DNA of 64,000 bases from Nocardiopsis flavescens. Lineage in GTDB: Bacteria; Actinomycetota; Actinomycetes; Streptosporangiales; Streptosporangiaceae. The position numbers and the translations under genes were made by a program. This document shows positions 41,133 through 48,744 of this stretch, one piece after another. The stretch spans positions 1 through 64,000 of the forward strand of contig NZ_FQZK01000015.1 of assembly GCF_900141985.1 (NCBI RefSeq). Reading direction: 5' to 3'. Under the pieces are notes generated by a model. It was not told the DNA's origin. It searched no databases and worked only from the letters and a program-made list of their open reading frames with translations. Every line of letters starts with the position of its first letter. Position 1 is the first letter of the stretch.

Positions 41133-41318
41133 GTGGGAAACCTGACGTTCCGCAAGTCCAGCTACAGCGGTGGATCGAACAACTGCGTCGAGGTGGCGGA
41201 GTCAGCCGCAGGTGCCGCGATGCGCGACACCAAGCACAGAGACCTCGGCACACTCACCTTCCCCACCCGTGAATGGCGCGCCCTCCTCGGCGCATCCAAG
41301 CTCCAAGAGCCCTCATGA
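41133..41318 (+). CDS. DUF397 protein (second copy)
   Basis: A 61-residue DUF397 protein: LTFRKSSYSGGSNNCVEVAE, then AAMRDTKHRDLGTLTFPTRE and WRALLGA. It is more diverged than the flanking copies and is not part of the duplicated segment. The start is GTG 41133 or 41131, after AAAGG. Its stop overlaps the next DUF397 start (ATGA). It follows the remnant by 12 bp. Confidence 0.8.
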   Translation: MGNLTFRKSSYSGGSNNCVEVAESAAGAAMRDTKHRDLGTLTFPTREWRALLGASKLQEPS

Positions 41319-41491
41319 CCCAATGGCGCAAGTCCACCTACAGCGCGACCGAGAGCCACTGCGTCGAGGTGGCCGACACCCCCGACCTCCACGCCGTCCG
41401 CGACTCCAAGACCCCCGGTCAGGCGCCCTTCGCCTTCGACCGCACCGAGTGGCAGGCCTTCCTCCGCACCACCCAGGGCGACCGGCGCTAA
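41315..41491 (+). CDS. DUF397 protein (third copy)
   Basis: A 58-residue DUF397 protein beginning MTQWRKSTYSATESHCVEVA and continuing with the same AVRDSKTPGQAPFAFDRTEW block as the first copy. It overlaps the second copy by ATGA and converges on the APH-like gene. Three DUF397 genes plus a remnant behind one XRE gene is more than usual; sequence identity shows that the first and third arose by duplication or gene conversion. Confidence 0.85.
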   Translation: MTQWRKSTYSATESHCVEVADTPDLHAVRDSKTPGQAPFAFDRTEWQAFLRTTQGDRR

Positions 41492-41651
41492 CCACCCTGG
41501 TTACCTCCGCCTCGGCCGGCGGCGGGGGCATCACCGATGATCAGGCAGGTGATCCCGTGGCGGCCGAGCAGGCCGTCACGATCGCGGATCTGAAAACCGG
41601 GACTCGAAGGCGGCGAGGGTGGGGAACGCGGCGGTGTCGATGCTCCGTGTT
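41324..41651. repeat. Duplicated segment, copy B
   Basis: The counterpart of copy A. Here the second half includes the authentic 3' end and stop of the APH-like gene, so copy B probably reflects the original order and copy A the duplicate. Confidence 0.85.
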
Positions 41652-42511
41652 GCCGCGTACTCCTCCGCGCTTCGGAGGAGAAGCGTCCGGCGGTAGTGCC
41701 ACTTGCGGTACTTGGCGGCCGGAGCCCCGTCCTTCGGTCGCATACGCGCGAGGAAGAAGAAGCCCTTGGCCAGCAGAAAGTCCCCCGTGTGGAGACTCAA
41801 GGGCCCACCCGCGCACTCCCGGGCCACGGCGTCCAGTGCCTCGGTGTAGCGGGTCCTCTGCTCCGGGGTGAAGCCGTACCCGCGTCCCCCGCCCTTGAAG
41901 GCCGCGATGTCCAGCACGGGATAGACGTCGTAGCCCAGCGGGGCCGGCGCGTGGTGCTGCCAGTCGATGACGGCGTCCGGAAAGGCGTTGGGCAGCCCGT
42001 AGTCCAGATGGCCGTGGCACAGGGGCACCTGGGCAAGCCGGGCCACGGCGGTGTCGATGAGGGCCCGGATCTCCTCCGTGTCCAGGTCCGGGTTCTCCGC
42101 GAAGACCTCCTCGACGAACCCCGCCCGGTGGAACCAGGTCCTCTCCGGCGTTTCCGCGTCCTCGACCGGATGGGCGGCCTGCGCCCGCAGCAGCCGCGAG
42201 GAGACGGCCGCGGCTGCGTCGACCAGCGCGTCGTCCACCACGCCCCCACTGTCCTGTGCCTGCATCATCGCGAGGTCGTGGAGGCTGTGCGTACCCGCTT
42301 CGGGCTCGGTGAAGTGGTACCCCCTCCCGCTGGCCCCCACCTCGACCGGCCGGGGCACGGGAAACCCGAGACCGGCGAGCAGACACTGGTGCTCGCCCTC
42401 TCTCTCCACCTCAGGACCACCGGTCCGCTTGTAGAGCCGCTCGCCGGGCGAATACCAGACGGCTCCCCCGTCCGAGGCGGTCCTGGCCGTGATCAGCTCC
42501 CAGTCAGGCAA
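41576..42511 (-). CDS. Aminoglycoside phosphotransferase-family protein
   Basis: A 311-residue APH-fold protein. The catalytic loop reads LCHGHLDYGLPNAF (HxDxxxxN) and the metal-binding Asp lies in AVIDWQHHAP. N-terminal lobe features (GERLYKRTGGPEVEREGEHQ) are also visible. Members phosphorylate antibiotics, sugars or other small molecules; a resistance role cannot be claimed from sequence alone. It ends inside duplicated copy B, and a relic of its 3' end lies in copy A. Upstream it is divergent from the DUF6879 operon. Confidence 0.82.
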   Translation of the reverse strand: MPDWELITARTASDGGAVWYSPGERLYKRTGGPEVEREGEHQCLLAGLGFPVPRPVEVGASGRGYHFTEPEAGTHSLHDLAMMQAQDSGGVVDDALVDAAAAVSSRLLRAQAAHPVEDAETPERTWFHRAGFVEEVFAENPDLDTEEIRALIDTAVARLAQVPLCHGHLDYGLPNAFPDAVIDWQHHAPAPLGYDVYPVLDIAAFKGGGRGYGFTPEQRTRYTEALDAVARECAGGPLSLHTGDFLLAKGFFFLARMRPKDGAPAAKYRKWHYRRTLLLRSAEEYAATRSIDTAAFPTLAAFESRFSDPRS

Positions 42512-42627
42512 CGGCGACGATCCTCACTTTCATGGCCGCATCCGGTCACGGTGAACGACTGTTCCGATCCGCAGAGTCATGGCACGATTCTTCTAGAATA
42601 TTCTCGACTATGAGAGAGCAGGCGCTG

Positions 42628-42828
42628 ATGCGGCTGACGTTCCTGGGCACCGATAGCGAGGACGGCCACTGCCCCACCCTCTACAAGACCGACCGCGACA
42701 CCATCGTTGTCCAGGGCTACAAGGTCATCGACCCGGAAGCCATGGGGGACGTGCGGGACCTGGCAGAGAACGAGACCCTGGTCGAGGTCCCCAGGGAGCT
42801 TCTGCGGTTCGCCGACGAGGGCGAGTGA
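42628..42828 (+). CDS. Small acidic hypothetical protein before DUF6879 gene
   Basis: A 66-residue acidic protein: RLTFLGTDSEDGHCPTLYKT, then RDTIVVQGYKVIDPEAMGDV and VEVPRELLRF. Small proteins of this shape often precede DUF6879 and XRE genes in actinomycetes. A start at 42610 would add six residues; the later ATG has AGAGCAGG at a better distance. The upstream 50 bp are AT-rich (TTCTAGAATATTCTC) and contain a TAGAAT that could be a -10 box very close to the start. The gap to the next gene is 3 bp. Confidence 0.7.
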   Translation: MRLTFLGTDSEDGHCPTLYKTDRDTIVVQGYKVIDPEAMGDVRDLAENETLVEVPRELLRFADEGE

Positions 42829-42831
42829 CGC

Positions 42832-43386
42832 ATGTCCAGGATCATCACAGATGACGAGTTCACGCAGCAGTTCAGGGACTTCGAGCACACGGCCTGGAAG
42901 CTGGAGGTTCGTGACCGCTACAACGTCAGCAAGGAGGCCCGGGACGTCCGGCGCTTTCTCAGCACCGGCGACCTCGGTCGTGACGCGGACTTCGCCCGGA
43001 CTTCCAGATGGCACCGGAACGTCGCCAGCCGCAGCGCGGAGGGAAAGACCTGGCAGCGCGTCCGAGTGGTCTCCGAGCCCCTGAGCGACTACATCCGCTG
43101 GGAACACGCCGTCACTCGGTTCAACGTCGAGGCGGGGGAAGACATCCGGTGGCTGCCCAGGCACAACCCGGCCGTCCAGGAACTCCCGGACTTCGACTTC
43201 TGGCTGTTCGACGGTGCGTGGGGGTGCCTCCTGCACTTCGATGATGATGACGTCCCGTTCAAGTCCGAGCACGTCGACGACCCGGCCACGATCGCGCTCT
43301 ACCGCAAGTGGCGTGACATCGCTTGGCAGCAGGCGATCCCGCACGGTGAGTATGACCCCGAGAGCAGTAAGCGGTTCAATATCTAG
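42832..43386 (+). CDS. DUF6879 protein
   Basis: A 184-residue protein with the DUF6879 pattern: ITDDEFTQQFRDFEHTAWKL, RDRYNVSKEARDVRRFL, then RWHRNVASRSAEGKTWQRVR, EPLSDYIRWEH and EDIRWLPRH. It ends with LYRKWRDIAWQQAIPHGEY. DUF6879 proteins are linked to XRE/DUF5753 regulators in actinomycetes; the biochemical role is unknown. It has tight spacing on both sides (3 bp and 0 bp), so all three genes are one operon. Confidence 0.85.
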   Translation: MSRIITDDEFTQQFRDFEHTAWKLEVRDRYNVSKEARDVRRFLSTGDLGRDADFARTSRWHRNVASRSAEGKTWQRVRVVSEPLSDYIRWEHAVTRFNVEAGEDIRWLPRHNPAVQELPDFDFWLFDGAWGCLLHFDDDDVPFKSEHVDDPATIALYRKWRDIAWQQAIPHGEYDPESSKRFNI

Positions 43387-44226
43387 GTGACTTACAGCAT
43401 TGAGCGGGCCCGGCAAGACCTGGGCAGACGGCTCCGCGAGATACGCCGGTCAGCAGGACTGACAGGCGTGCAACTCGCGGAGCTGTTGGCATGGAGCCAG
43501 TCGAAAATCTCCAAGATCGAGACCGGCCGCCAGAACCCCGAGTCGGCTGAGATCATGAAATGGACTCGCGCCTGCGGCAGGGAGGATGCGGCCACTGATC
43601 TCATCAACCGTTTGAATGAGCTGGAGTCGATGTGGGTTGCATGGAAAGACCAGCTACATCACGGCCACAGCGGAGTTCAGGCGCGCATCGCCCGCGAAGA
43701 GAAACAAGTCCGCGTCTTTCGCGGATACGAGCCCATGATCATTCCCGGACTTTTCCAGACGCCGGACTACGCGCATGCGGTATTGGAGGGCGCGAACCGG
43801 AAGAACAGGTCGACCTCCGACCTTGAGGCCGCCGTCCAGCAGCGGATCCACCGCCAGGACGTGCTCTACCGCCGTGACAAGAACTTCCGCTACATCATCG
43901 CCGAGGCCGCCCTGCACCACAGACGTGGCGACCGGGAGACCATGGCGGCGCAGATGGATCGGCTGATCACATTGAGCCGACTCTCCAACGTCTCCCTCGG
44001 GATCATCCCCTTCGACTCGTCTCCCCCTTATCTTCCGAACCACGGGTTCTGGATTCGGGATGAAAGTTCGGTCGTGGTCGAAACCATTTCTGCCGAACTC
44101 ACCCTGAGCCACCCGATCGAGGTCGAGCAGTACCTCCATGTGTTCCAGATGGCTTCGTCAGGAGCCTGCTTCAATGATAAGGCGAGGGCTCTGATAGGAC
44201 ATGCCGTCAGGCAGGATGGAGTTTAA
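43387..44226 (+). CDS. XRE-family regulator with DUF5753 domain
   Basis: A 279-residue regulator. HTH: LGRRLREIRRSAGLTGVQLA, LLAWSQSKISKIETGRQNPE. DUF5753: FRGYEPMIIPGLFQTPDYAH, VQQRIHRQDVLYRRDKNFRY, SLGIIPFDSSPPYLPNHGFW. It starts with GTG directly after the DUF6879 stop. It is a paralog of the 39800 regulator but serves a DUF6879 rather than a DUF397 partner. It probably autoregulates this three-gene operon. Confidence 0.92.
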   Translation: MTYSIERARQDLGRRLREIRRSAGLTGVQLAELLAWSQSKISKIETGRQNPESAEIMKWTRACGREDAATDLINRLNELESMWVAWKDQLHHGHSGVQARIAREEKQVRVFRGYEPMIIPGLFQTPDYAHAVLEGANRKNRSTSDLEAAVQQRIHRQDVLYRRDKNFRYIIAEAALHHRRGDRETMAAQMDRLITLSRLSNVSLGIIPFDSSPPYLPNHGFWIRDESSVVVETISAELTLSHPIEVEQYLHVFQMASSGACFNDKARALIGHAVRQDGV

Positions 44227-44263
44227 AAAAATATGATCCCGACCAAGGAAAACACCTAGGCTT

Positions 44264-44321
44264 ATTCTCATTTATTCTCCCCACACCCGAACGCAAGTTC
44301 ATCAAGCGAATAGATGAGAAT
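44264..44321. repeat. Interrupted inverted repeat in AT-rich spacer
   Basis: ATTCTCATTTATTC (44264-44277) and GAATAGATGAGAAT (44308-44321) match at 13 of 14 positions as inverted arms, with 30 bp between. The spacer 44227-44383 is far more AT-rich than the region. It may be an operator, a terminator for the XRE operon or a transfer scar. Confidence 0.6.
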
Positions 44322-44383
44322 TTTCGCACCCGGGCAGCGGCCTCTTCCATATCTTGTCCCCAGGTTCAGCGAAAGGGGATCTC

Positions 44384-44752
44384 ATGGGAGATCGACGCGA
44401 GGACACCGCCGGGCTGGTGGCTCTGGGCACCGGTCGACGAACTGTTGCCGGACGCCGTCTCGGATCCTTCCTATGTGACCGGCGCTGGTACGGACCGGGA
44501 GCTGTCATGGACCGTCCAGGGATCTCAGGTACGGAGCTGGTTGCGCACCCGCTCCGATCAGTTGGTCGGGGAACTCCCGCCGAGCACACGTCACCTCTGC
44601 CGCAGCCGCCTGAGCCGTTCATTCCCCGTGCGGCCGACTGCGACAACTGCGGGGGAGGCGGGTGGATCTTCCCGGGCGGGGACGGGCAGGGGCCGTGGAA
44701 GGACAAAGAGCCCGTGCGGTGCCCGCTGTGCAAGGGGACCGGGAAGGTATGA
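44384..44752 (+). CDS. Small zinc-ribbon protein
   Basis: A 122-residue protein. The first 80 residues are variable and not recognised. The C-terminus holds two CxxC pairs in DnaJ-like form, CDNCGGGGWIFPGGD and VRCPLCKGTGKV, which should bind one zinc ion. ATG follows AAAGGGG. Its stop is 4 bp before the methyltransferase start, so the pair is probably co-translated. It may bring a substrate or peptide to the methyltransferase; this is inference from position. Confidence 0.6.
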   Translation: MGDRREDTAGLVALGTGRRTVAGRRLGSFLCDRRWYGPGAVMDRPGISGTELVAHPLRSVGRGTPAEHTSPLPQPPEPFIPRAADCDNCGGGGWIFPGGDGQGPWKDKEPVRCPLCKGTGKV

Positions 44753-44756
44753 GGAA

Positions 44757-45872
44757 GTGACCGACCTCGACCGGGCGCACGCCCTTCTGACGGAACGCCT
44801 GGACACCACCGACGAGATCCGGGCCGCCTTCTCGTCCCACCCCCGGCACGGGTACATCCCGGACGTGATCTGGCCCGATGCGGTCGGGGACGCACTCGAC
44901 CGGGCCGAGGACCCCGAACGGTGGGCGGCCCGCGTCTACACGGACGACTACGTCACCACGCAGGCCGACGACGGCGGCACCGGACCCGTGAACATCCCCA
45001 CGTCGTCCTCCTCCGCACCCCAGCTCATGGCGGACATGCTCCGGGCGGCGGAGATCGAACCCGGCATGCGGGTGCTGGAGATCGGCACGGGCACCGGGTG
45101 GAACGCCGCCATCCTCTCCACCCTCGTAGGCCCCACGGGGTCGGTGACCAGTGTGGAGATCGACCCCGGCGTGGCCGCGCACGCCCGGGAGCGCCTGGCG
45201 GGGACCGGCGTGAAGGTGGTCACCGGCACCGACCCGGGCGGCCCCGAGGTCTTCGACGCCCTCATCGCCACGTGCGCGGTCCAGCGGCTTCCCCTCGCCT
45301 GGGTGGAACGCGTCGGTGACGGCGCCCGGCTGGTGGTCCCCTGGGCGCCCTACCCCGAGGGCGGTCCCACCCCCGTCGCCGCGCTGCGCAGGACGGGGCC
45401 CGCCACCGCCGCCGGCCCGCTGGTCCGGGACGCCTCGTTCATGCGCGACCGCGGGCAGCGCGGTGCCCGACGGAGGTTCCCCGGCAACGGAGAGGAGGCC
45501 ACCGATCGCACGACCTTCCCCGAAGGGTCACGGGACCTCCTCCGCAACGACCGGCTGACCCGTCTCGTCCTCACCTGTCCGGAGCTGTACATCGCCGTGG
45601 GAGGCCGCCCCTGGAAGGACGGGACCGCACCCGTCGTAGCGGTGGGAGAAGGCGGCGACTGGGCGCACATCCTGCCGGACGGCTCGGCCACCTGCAACGG
45701 GACCAGGGCACTGACCACCCTCACCGAGGCGTACACGACGCTGGACGACGCGGGTTGGCCCGGCCTGGACACGTTCACCCTCGAAGCGGACGCGGAAAGC
45801 GGCGCCCACACCCTCCGCTCCCGCCTGGGCACGTGGGAACACCCGGCGTCCTGCGGCGCAGACCCCGCATGA
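44757..45872 (+). CDS. PCMT-like methyltransferase, first paralog
   Basis: A 371-residue SAM-dependent enzyme of the protein-L-isoaspartate O-methyltransferase superfamily. An N-terminal helical part (IRAAFSSHPRHGYIPDVIWP) precedes the cofactor site VLEIGTGTGWNAAILSTLVG. SSSSAPQLMADML matches the PCMT TISxPxxxxxM region. About 180 extra C-terminal residues are not part of classical PCMT and recall the long enzymes linked to RiPP pathways. GGAAGG lies 9 nt before the GTG. A related gene occurs at 54232. No lanthipeptide synthetase or ATP-grasp ligase is nearby, so the substrate is open. Confidence 0.82.
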   Translation: MTDLDRAHALLTERLDTTDEIRAAFSSHPRHGYIPDVIWPDAVGDALDRAEDPERWAARVYTDDYVTTQADDGGTGPVNIPTSSSSAPQLMADMLRAAEIEPGMRVLEIGTGTGWNAAILSTLVGPTGSVTSVEIDPGVAAHARERLAGTGVKVVTGTDPGGPEVFDALIATCAVQRLPLAWVERVGDGARLVVPWAPYPEGGPTPVAALRRTGPATAAGPLVRDASFMRDRGQRGARRRFPGNGEEATDRTTFPEGSRDLLRNDRLTRLVLTCPELYIAVGGRPWKDGTAPVVAVGEGGDWAHILPDGSATCNGTRALTTLTEAYTTLDDAGWPGLDTFTLEADAESGAHTLRSRLGTWEHPASCGADPA

Positions 45873-46092
45873 CGGGTCCGGCGGACGCCGGACCCGCGGC
45901 CCGTCCCCGCCCATGCACTGCCCCGGGGACCACTGCCCGAGGGCCCGGGCATCGTCTCTCCCCCGGTCTCCTCCCCCACCGACGGGGCCGAACAGCTCGA
46001 CCGCGAGAACGGGCGTCCCGCCTACCACCTCTGCCACCACGGCCTCGGTGTGGTGGGGAGTCCCTGACGCCCGAAGGGGTAGGGGACGCCGC

Positions 46093-46878
46093 ATGACCCT
46101 CATCCTGCACATGACCGAGCTGGAGCGCTGGAAGGCCGACGGCGACGTCGAAGCCGACTCCCTGGCGAGCCAAGGCTTCGTGCACGCCTCTCCCGACGAG
46201 AAGACCCTGCTGGCGGTCGCCAACGCGTTCTACGCCGCGGCGGCCGAACCCCTGGTCGCGCTGGTCGTGGACACCGCTGCCCTGGACTCCCGGGGGATCG
46301 GGACCCGCTGGGAGGCGGCCGACCCGGCACCGCCGCCCGGGGCCGACCCGGACGTGCTCTTCCCGCACGTGTACGGCGCGATCCCGCGGGACGCGGTGGT
46401 GGCGGTCCGCCACCTGCGCCGCGATCCCGGCGGCCGGTTCACCGCGGTCCAGGAGCGGTCGGCGACCGCCGAGGCCCTGGACCTGCTGCCCCACCCCGAG
46501 GGCGGGTGGTACCGGCAGACCTGGAGGTCGCGGGTGGAGGTCCGCCCCGAGGGCTACCCCGGCCCGCGGCCCAGCGCCACCGGCATCCACTTCCTGCTGT
46601 GCCCGGGCGAGGAGTCGCGCTGGCACCGGGTGCGCTCGGACGAGGTGTGGGTGTTCCAGCGCGGCGGCCCGCTGCGCCTGGAGTTCGGCGGCACCGGGCC
46701 CGCACCGGTGCCGGAGGGCGGCGAGACCCTGGGCTCCGGCCTGGAGGCGGGGGAGTCCCTCCAGGTGCAGGTGCCCGCGGGCACCTGGCGGTCGGCGCAC
46801 CCCGCGACCGCGGAAGAGGTCCTGGTGGGCTGCTTCGTGTCCCCGGGCTTCGACTTCGCGGACTTCGAGGCGGTCTGA
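46093..46878 (+). CDS. DUF952-DUF985 (cupin) fusion protein
   Basis: A 261-residue two-domain protein. Residues about 1-110 are DUF952 (LILHMTELERWKADGDVEAD, SLASQGFVHASPDEKTL, DVLFPHVYGAIPRDAVV). Residues about 125-260 are a DUF985 cupin (LLPHPEGGWYRQTWRS, GIHFLLCPGEESRWHRVRSD, EVWVFQRGGPLRLEFGG). The domains are usually separate genes, although they often co-occur. The ATG is 7 nt after AGGGG. The function of neither domain is established; the cupin has candidate metal ligands in WHRVRSDEVW. Confidence 0.85.
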   Translation: MTLILHMTELERWKADGDVEADSLASQGFVHASPDEKTLLAVANAFYAAAAEPLVALVVDTAALDSRGIGTRWEAADPAPPPGADPDVLFPHVYGAIPRDAVVAVRHLRRDPGGRFTAVQERSATAEALDLLPHPEGGWYRQTWRSRVEVRPEGYPGPRPSATGIHFLLCPGEESRWHRVRSDEVWVFQRGGPLRLEFGGTGPAPVPEGGETLGSGLEAGESLQVQVPAGTWRSAHPATAEEVLVGCFVSPGFDFADFEAV

Positions 46879-47240
46879 GGCCGGCGTGATCCGGGGATCC
46901 CCCAAGACCGCGCCGTCCGGGGTCCCGGGCCGGGCAGGGGCCGGAGGCCTCCCCGGGGCCCGGCGGCGCCGGACCCCGGGGCCCCGGCAGCGGGGGTGGC
47001 CGGACCGTCCCCCTGGCCTCGGAGGGCACGCCGCGGGCCGCACGGCGCGCGGCCGTGGCCCGGGTCGGCCCGCGTCCGGCACGACGGCGCCCTTCGCACC
47101 GGGGCCGCCCACGGCGGCGGTGCGCCCGGCGGCCCCGGGCGCGGTGCACGGGTGGCCGGCCGCGCTGCTCGGGCGCGACCGCCGTGAGAAGAGGTGAGGT
47201 GACGATCGGAGACGGGGCGGGGGCGTCGGGCGCCGGACGG
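46879..47240. other. Gene-free GC-rich region
   Basis: About 360 bp between convergent genes with no credible coding frame. It is extremely GC-rich, with runs such as CCCGGGCC and short inverted repeats (CCGGGGTCC near 46915 and GGACCCCGG near 46975) that may contribute to termination. Nothing else is seen. Confidence 0.55.
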
Positions 47241-47681
47241 TCAGAAGCGGCCGGACGCCTGCTGGGACCCCGTGGAGTAGTGACCGTCGCCGAAGTCGTG
47301 CTCCCCGCCGGGGCGGGGGATCGGCCCGCTGTCGCGGATGTCGCTGTGCTGTCCGACGCTGGGCGGGCTGGTGTGCCGCACCTTGCCCTTGTCGATCCCC
47401 AGGATCCGGTTCAGGTAGCCCTTCTTGCCGACCACGAACCAGGTGATCGCCCCGAACAGCGGGAACCAGAGGATGAAGAGGATCCACAGGAGCTTGCCCC
47501 CCGCGGTGGTGTTGTCGTTGACGAGCGCCGAGATGACGGCGGCGACCAGCAGCACCGCGAGCGCCAGGGCGACGGCGATGACGACGATGCCCGTGATGCC
47601 GGCCAGCCAGCCGAACGCCGTCCCTGCGGGGTCCGACGTCGTGTTCGCGAGTGCCACGCGGTCGGTGAGGTGCTCGATCAT
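47241..47681 (-). CDS. PLDc_N-domain membrane protein
   Basis: A 146-residue protein with two helices (AGITGIVVIAVALALAVLLV and GGKLLWILFILWFPLFGAIT). The second belongs to the PLDc_N pattern (WILFILWFPLFGAITWFVVG) found at the start of cardiolipin synthases and in small stand-alone proteins. The polar C-terminus (GPIPRPGGEHDFGDGHYST) has no catalytic HKD motif, so it is not an enzyme of that kind. The ATG at 47681 follows GGGGGAG; a start at 47696 is less likely. Confidence 0.75.
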   Translation of the reverse strand: MIEHLTDRVALANTTSDPAGTAFGWLAGITGIVVIAVALALAVLLVAAVISALVNDNTTAGGKLLWILFILWFPLFGAITWFVVGKKGYLNRILGIDKGKVRHTSPPSVGQHSDIRDSGPIPRPGGEHDFGDGHYSTGSQQASGRF

Positions 47682-47934
47682 GTCTCCCCCAAGCATGCTG
47701 TGAGCGTGTCAACACGTAGAGTAATCATCATGGCGGCATACTCACCCCCATTTCGCTGTTTTCGGGCGTTTCCCTGGTGCCGACTCGGTGGGCTACTCAT
47801 CGGTACCGCCCCCCACCAGCGCTTTCCGCTGCTTTACTGAGAAGCATGGGCTCTCCTCCCCTCGAAGCGATCCCGCTCCGTCACCCTCTCCCGACGGTCG
47901 GAGGCGGTCCGCGGGGCTCCGGGGCCGTGCGGCC

Positions 47935-48669
47935 GTGACCAGGAAACCCCGTTACGTCTGGCTGGCCGACCAACTCCGCGCCCCCATCCTGCGCGGCGAG
48001 ATGCCCCCGGGGACCCGGCTGCCCTCGCGCACCCGCCTCGCCCGGAGCTACCGGGTGAGCGAGCAGATCTCCCGCACCGCCCTGCGGCTCCTGGTCACCG
48101 AGGGCCTGGTGGAGGCCCGCCCCGGCTCCGGCTACTACGTGCGCGACACCCCCGACGTCTTCCGGATCTGCCGCACCGACTCCACCTCGGGCTCCGGGCT
48201 GGGCCGCCTCGCCCGCGAACCCCTGGGCACCGAGCAGGAGCCGGGGGAGACCCCGGTCGTCGAGCGCCTGGGGCTGCGGGAGGAGGAGCCGGTGTACCGC
48301 ACCACCTCCCGCGGGCTGTCGGCGGGCCGCCCCATCACCCTGCACCGGTCCTGGGAGCCCGCCGCCCTCACCGTCGGAACGCTGCGCACCCCCTTCGACG
48401 CCGCCTCGGACGCGGGCCTGCTCGAACGCCTGGGCGCCGCCGGGTACCCCGTCGACCGGGTCGTGGAGGAGGTCGGGGTGCGGGTGCTGCGCGAGTCCGA
48501 GGCCGTCCTGCTCGACTCCGCCGCGGGCATCCCCGTGCTGGTCGTGGAGCGCACCCACTACAGCGGCAACCGCCCCGTGGAGACGTCCGACCTCATCGGC
48601 ACCGCCGACCAGTGTCGACTCCTCTACAAACTGACACTGGCCCGGCCGCGTCCGCGCGGGCGCCCCTGA
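47935..48669 (+). CDS. GntR-family regulator with UTRA-type domain
   Basis: A 244-residue HutC-type regulator. Winged helix: YVWLADQLRAPILRGEMPPG, TRLARSYRVSEQISRTALRL, VEARPGSGYYVRDTP. The C-terminal UTRA domain contains YRTTSRGLSAGRPITLHRSW, VDRVVEEVGVRVLRESEA, and IPVLVVERTHYSGNRPVETS. It starts with GTG without a strong site. It converges on asd, and no target is adjacent. In this group the ligand is often a sugar phosphate or amino-acid derivative. Confidence 0.85.
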   Translation: MTRKPRYVWLADQLRAPILRGEMPPGTRLPSRTRLARSYRVSEQISRTALRLLVTEGLVEARPGSGYYVRDTPDVFRICRTDSTSGSGLGRLAREPLGTEQEPGETPVVERLGLREEEPVYRTTSRGLSAGRPITLHRSWEPAALTVGTLRTPFDAASDAGLLERLGAAGYPVDRVVEEVGVRVLRESEAVLLDSAAGIPVLVVERTHYSGNRPVETSDLIGTADQCRLLYKLTLARPRPRGRP

Positions 48670-48699
48670 CCCCGGGCACCCCGGCCCCGCGTACGCGAA

Positions 48700-48727
48700 G
48701 GGGGCGGTCGCCGCGGCGACCGCCCCC
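48700..48727. terminator. Hairpin between GntR and asd genes
   Basis: Perfect 13-bp inverted repeat GGGGGCGGTCGCC/GGCGACCGCCCCC around a GC pair, between convergent genes. It can act in both directions. Confidence 0.8.
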
Positions 48728-48744
48728 ACCGGAGCCCTACCGGG

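Noticed and set aside
41576..42511. Calling the APH-like gene an antibiotic-resistance determinant
   Set aside because: The fold is shared by many small-molecule kinases; nothing in sequence or context shows an antibiotic substrate.
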